A stretch of 63,682 nt of DNA. It comes from Hwanghaeella sp. (GTDB lineage Bacteria > Pseudomonadota > Alphaproteobacteria > UBA8366 > Aestuariispiraceae). The stretch's first letter is position 1, and each line of letters starts with the position of its first letter. Made by a program: the position numbers and the translations under genes. The notes under the pieces were generated by a model. It searched no databases and was not told the origin of the DNA. It was given only the letters and a program-made list of their open reading frames with translations. This document shows, piece by piece, positions 61,428 through 63,682 of the stretch. The stretch is taken from contig JANQIT010000034.1 of NCBI GenBank assembly GCA_028282025.1, positions 1 through 63,682 of the forward strand, in the 5' to 3' direction.

Positions 61428-62335
61428 CCGCACAAGCCCAAACAGCAATGTCTGACGAGTCCAAACAGACCTACAACTTCGCCTATCTCGACGAGGGCGC
61501 GAAGCGGATGATCCGCCGCGCCATTCTGAAAGCGGTAGCGGTTCCGGGATATCAGGTTCCCTTCGCGGGCCGGGAAATGCCGATGCCCTATGGCTGGGGC
61601 ACCGGCGGCATTCAGGTGACCGCGGCGCTTCTGAAGCTGGACGATACGCTTAAGGTCATCGACCAGGGGTCCGACGACACCACGAACGCGGTGTCGATCC
61701 GGCGCTTCTTCCAGAAGACCGCGGGCGTCGAGACCACCGAGCGGACCGGCGAGGCGGACATCATCCAGACCCGGCACCGGATCCCGGAGCAGGAACTGAC
61801 CGAAGAACAGATCATCGTGTTCCAGGTCCCGATCCCGGAACCGCTGCGCTGGCTGGAGCCGCGCGAGGTCGAGACGCGCCGGATGCACGCCCTGTCGGAA
61901 TATGGGGTGATGCATGTCAAACTGTATGAGGATATCGCCCGGCACGGCAGGATCACCACCAATTACGATTATCCGGTGATGGTCAACGACCGGTACGTCA
62001 TGGCCCCCTCGCCGACGCCGAAATTCGACAATCCGAAAATGACCGAGATGCCGGCTCTGCAATTGTTCGGCGCGGGCCGGGAGAAGCGCATCTATGCGGT
62101 CCCTCCCTATACCAAGGTCACCAGCCTGGATTTCGAGGATCACCCCTTCGAGGTGCAAACCTGGGATGAAGCCTGCGCGCTGTGCGGGGCGAAAGGAGTC
62201 TTCATGGACGAGGTCATCCTGGACGATAAGGGCCGGCGCATGTTCGTCTGTTCGGACAGCGACTTTTGCCGCGAACGGCGCGACAGCGGCCACACGGGGA
62301 CCGCTTCGGAACTCTGGTCGGAGGAAGCGCAATGA
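61424..62335 (+). CDS. phnJ: C-P lyase PhnJ, radical SAM enzyme
   Basis: A 303-residue PhnJ, the subunit that cleaves the carbon-phosphorus bond by a SAM radical. The cluster Cys are in CALCGAKG (two Cys) and VCSDSDFC (third cluster Cys plus the catalytic Cys), with the same order and spacing as C241, C244, C266 and C272 of E. coli. The N-terminal part carries MPMPYGWGTGGIQVT. All key residues are present, so the enzyme should be functional. Confidence 0.96.
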   Translation: MTAQAQTAMSDESKQTYNFAYLDEGAKRMIRRAILKAVAVPGYQVPFAGREMPMPYGWGTGGIQVTAALLKLDDTLKVIDQGSDDTTNAVSIRRFFQKTAGVETTERTGEADIIQTRHRIPEQELTEEQIIVFQVPIPEPLRWLEPREVETRRMHALSEYGVMHVKLYEDIARHGRITTNYDYPVMVNDRYVMAPSPTPKFDNPKMTEMPALQLFGAGREKRIYAVPPYTKVTSLDFEDHPFEVQTWDEACALCGAKGVFMDEVILDDKGRRMFVCSDSDFCRERRDSGHTGTASELWSEEAQ

Positions 62336-63102
62336 ACCCGCTTCTCCGCGTCGAGGGCCTGACCAAATTCTATGGCCGCCAAGCCGGGTGCCGGGATATC
62401 GGATTCGAGCTTTGGCCTGGGGAGGTTCTGGCCATCGTCGGTGAAAGCGGTTCCGGCAAAACCACTTTGCTGAACTGCTGCGCCGGGCGGCTGGAGCCGA
62501 ATGCCGGGTCGGTCACCTACAGCACCAGACACGACGGACCGGCCGACGTTTACCGGATGAACGAACCGGAACGCCGTCTTCTGATGCGGACCGACTGGGC
62601 CTTCGTGCATCAGAACCCGCGCGACGGTTTGCGCATGAACGTCTCCGCCGGGGCCAATGTCGGCGAGAGACTGATGGCGGTGGGCGCGCGGCATTACGGC
62701 GCGATCCGAAGCTCGGCAACAGACTGGCTGGACCGGACGGAGGTCGATACGGCCCGTATCGACGATTTGCCCAGCACATTTTCCGGCGGCATGCAGCAAC
62801 GGCTGCAAATCGCCCGGAACCTGGTGAGCGAACCCAGGCTGGTTTTCATGGACGAGCCGACCGGCGGGCTCGATGTCTCGGTTCAGGCGCGCCTTCTCGA
62901 CCTGCTGCGGGATCTGGTGATGCGCCTCGGCCTCTCCGCCATCGTGGTCACCCACGATTTGGCGGTGGCCCGCATGCTGTCCACGCGCCTGATGGTCATG
63001 AAACGCGGGCGTGTGGTCGAAACCGGCCTGACGGACCGCGTTCTCGACGACCCGCAGGACGCCTATACCCAACTCCTCGTTTCTTCGGTGCTGCAACCAT
63101 GA
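62332..63102 (+). CDS. phnK: C-P lyase ATPase PhnK
   Basis: A 256-residue ABC ATPase without a permease partner: Walker A GESGSGKTTLLN, signature FSGGMQQRLQIARNL, Walker B LVFMDEPTGGLDVS. In E. coli PhnK binds the C-P lyase core complex as a dimer. ATG 62332 overlaps the phnJ stop (ATGA), and the stop overlaps the phnL start the same way. Confidence 0.95.
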   Translation: MNPLLRVEGLTKFYGRQAGCRDIGFELWPGEVLAIVGESGSGKTTLLNCCAGRLEPNAGSVTYSTRHDGPADVYRMNEPERRLLMRTDWAFVHQNPRDGLRMNVSAGANVGERLMAVGARHYGAIRSSATDWLDRTEVDTARIDDLPSTFSGGMQQRLQIARNLVSEPRLVFMDEPTGGLDVSVQARLLDLLRDLVMRLGLSAIVVTHDLAVARMLSTRLMVMKRGRVVETGLTDRVLDDPQDAYTQLLVSSVLQP

Positions 63103-63682
63103 CCGCTATCGATAAAACCGACCTGCTCCGGCTGGAAAATGTCGGGAAATCATTCACTCTGCACAATCAGGGCGGCCTGACGATCCCGGTGATTTCGTCG
63201 GTGGATCTGACCGTGCGGGCCGGCGACTGCGTAGCCCTGCAAGGGGCTTCCGGGTCGGGGAAAAGTACGCTGATCCGAATGATTTATGGAAACTACGCCT
63301 GCGACACGGGCCGCATCATGGTGCGCGACGAGCAGGCGGGCTGGTGCGATCTGGCGGCGGCGGACCCGCGCCAGGTGGTGGAGCTGCGCCGGCGCACCAT
63401 CGGCTATGTCAGCCAGTTCTTACGGGTCATCCCACGGGTTTCGGCGCTGGATGTCGTGGCGGATCCGTTGCGGCAGGCGGGTACGCCGGCCGATGCGGCG
63501 CGGGCGCGGGCGTCCGACCTGCTACGCCGCGTGAACCTGCCGGAAACCTTGTGGGAATTGTCGCCCACGACCTTCTCCGGCGGAGAGCAGCAGCGGGTCA
63601 ACATCGCGCGCGGTTTCGCACAGAAATATCCGATACTCCTGCTGGATGAGCCGACCGCCTCCCTCGACAAGAACAACCGGCA
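63099..63682 (+). CDS. phnL: C-P lyase ATPase PhnL, 3' end outside the window
   Basis: Open from ATG 63099 to the right window edge, about 194 codons of the usual 225-240. Walker A GASGSGKSTLIRM, signature FSGGEQQRVNIARGF and Walker B ILLLDEPTASLDKNNR identify PhnL. It overlaps phnK by 4 bp. The end of the gene, and any phnM or phnN, lie beyond the window. Confidence 0.93.
   Translation, partial: MTAIDKTDLLRLENVGKSFTLHNQGGLTIPVISSVDLTVRAGDCVALQGASGSGKSTLIRMIYGNYACDTGRIMVRDEQAGWCDLAAADPRQVVELRRRTIGYVSQFLRVIPRVSALDVVADPLRQAGTPADAARARASDLLRRVNLPETLWELSPTTFSGGEQQRVNIARGFAQKYPILLLDEPTASLDKNNR

Overview
The window is chromosomal DNA of a G+C-rich alphaproteobacterium, most likely a marine or soil member of Rhodospirillales or a related order. 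This placement is inferred from the dense GTG/ATG/TTG-started genes with 4-bp ATGA overlaps, the many organic-acid, amino-acid and peptide uptake systems, an AcnB aconitase, and the phnF/phnGHIJKL arrangement. No rRNA or tRNA genes, insertion sequences, phage genes or CRISPR arrays were seen. The window cuts one gene at each end: a dehydratase on the left and phnL on the right.

Layout from the left. (i) 1-4.5 kb: an IlvD/Edd-type dehydratase, an MFS transporter and a COG4091-type NAD-dependent dehydrogenase, which looks like a small sugar-acid or hydroxy-acid set. (ii) 4.6-6.4 kb: a small secreted protein and a thiolase with a clear terminator between them. (iii) 6.6-13.8 kb: a metallo-beta-lactamase-fold hydrolase, gamma-glutamyltransferase and GAF protein on the minus strand, divergent from a GntR regulator and tctCBA; a perfect 16-bp palindrome lies in the divergent gap. 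(iv) 13.9-19.1 kb: two small Cys-containing genes, each with a Fur-like box upstream, then glycine amidinotransferase and acnB. (v) 19.1-19.6 kb: a gap holding a 26-codon micro-ORF with a near-perfect Shine-Dalgarno sequence and an intrinsic terminator.

(vi) 19.6-39.0 kb is the most interesting part: a tightly packed 13-gene minus-strand operon. In transcription order it encodes two branched-chain-type ABC permeases, a binding protein, an ATPase, a second ATPase fused to a Tm-1-like/UPF0261 domain, a PF09370 (PEP-hydrolase-like) TIM barrel, a flotillin-like SPFH protein with 29 consecutive 11-residue repeats, a SRPBCC protein, a SRPBCC-MDR dehydrogenase fusion, a fumarylacetoacetase-family hydrolase, an alpha/beta hydrolase, an amidohydrolase and a BauB-like cupin. 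Beside it lie a diverged PF09370-like gene, a regulator with a PF09370 domain as its putative sensor and a degenerate AAA+ domain, and a second, paralogous amidohydrolase. My inference is an uncharacterised uptake and catabolic system in which the PF09370 fold is used both as an enzyme or partner and as the sensor of the locus regulator.

(vii) 39.1-43.0 kb: a phosphoribosyltransferase overlapped by a BtpA-family TIM barrel, then a large MscS channel. (viii) 43.1-51.4 kb: a dipeptide-type ABC transporter preceded by a sulfatase and a class II aldolase. (ix) 51.5-53.6 kb: cupin, DUF1007 and a NicO-type metal exporter. (x) 53.7-58.2 kb: an AruH-like aminotransferase, two co-oriented uncharacterised genes (one DUF3726-like) and a secreted YbjN/CesT-like protein. 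(xi) 58.3-63.7 kb: phnF divergent from phnGHIJKL, the carbon-phosphorus lyase core.
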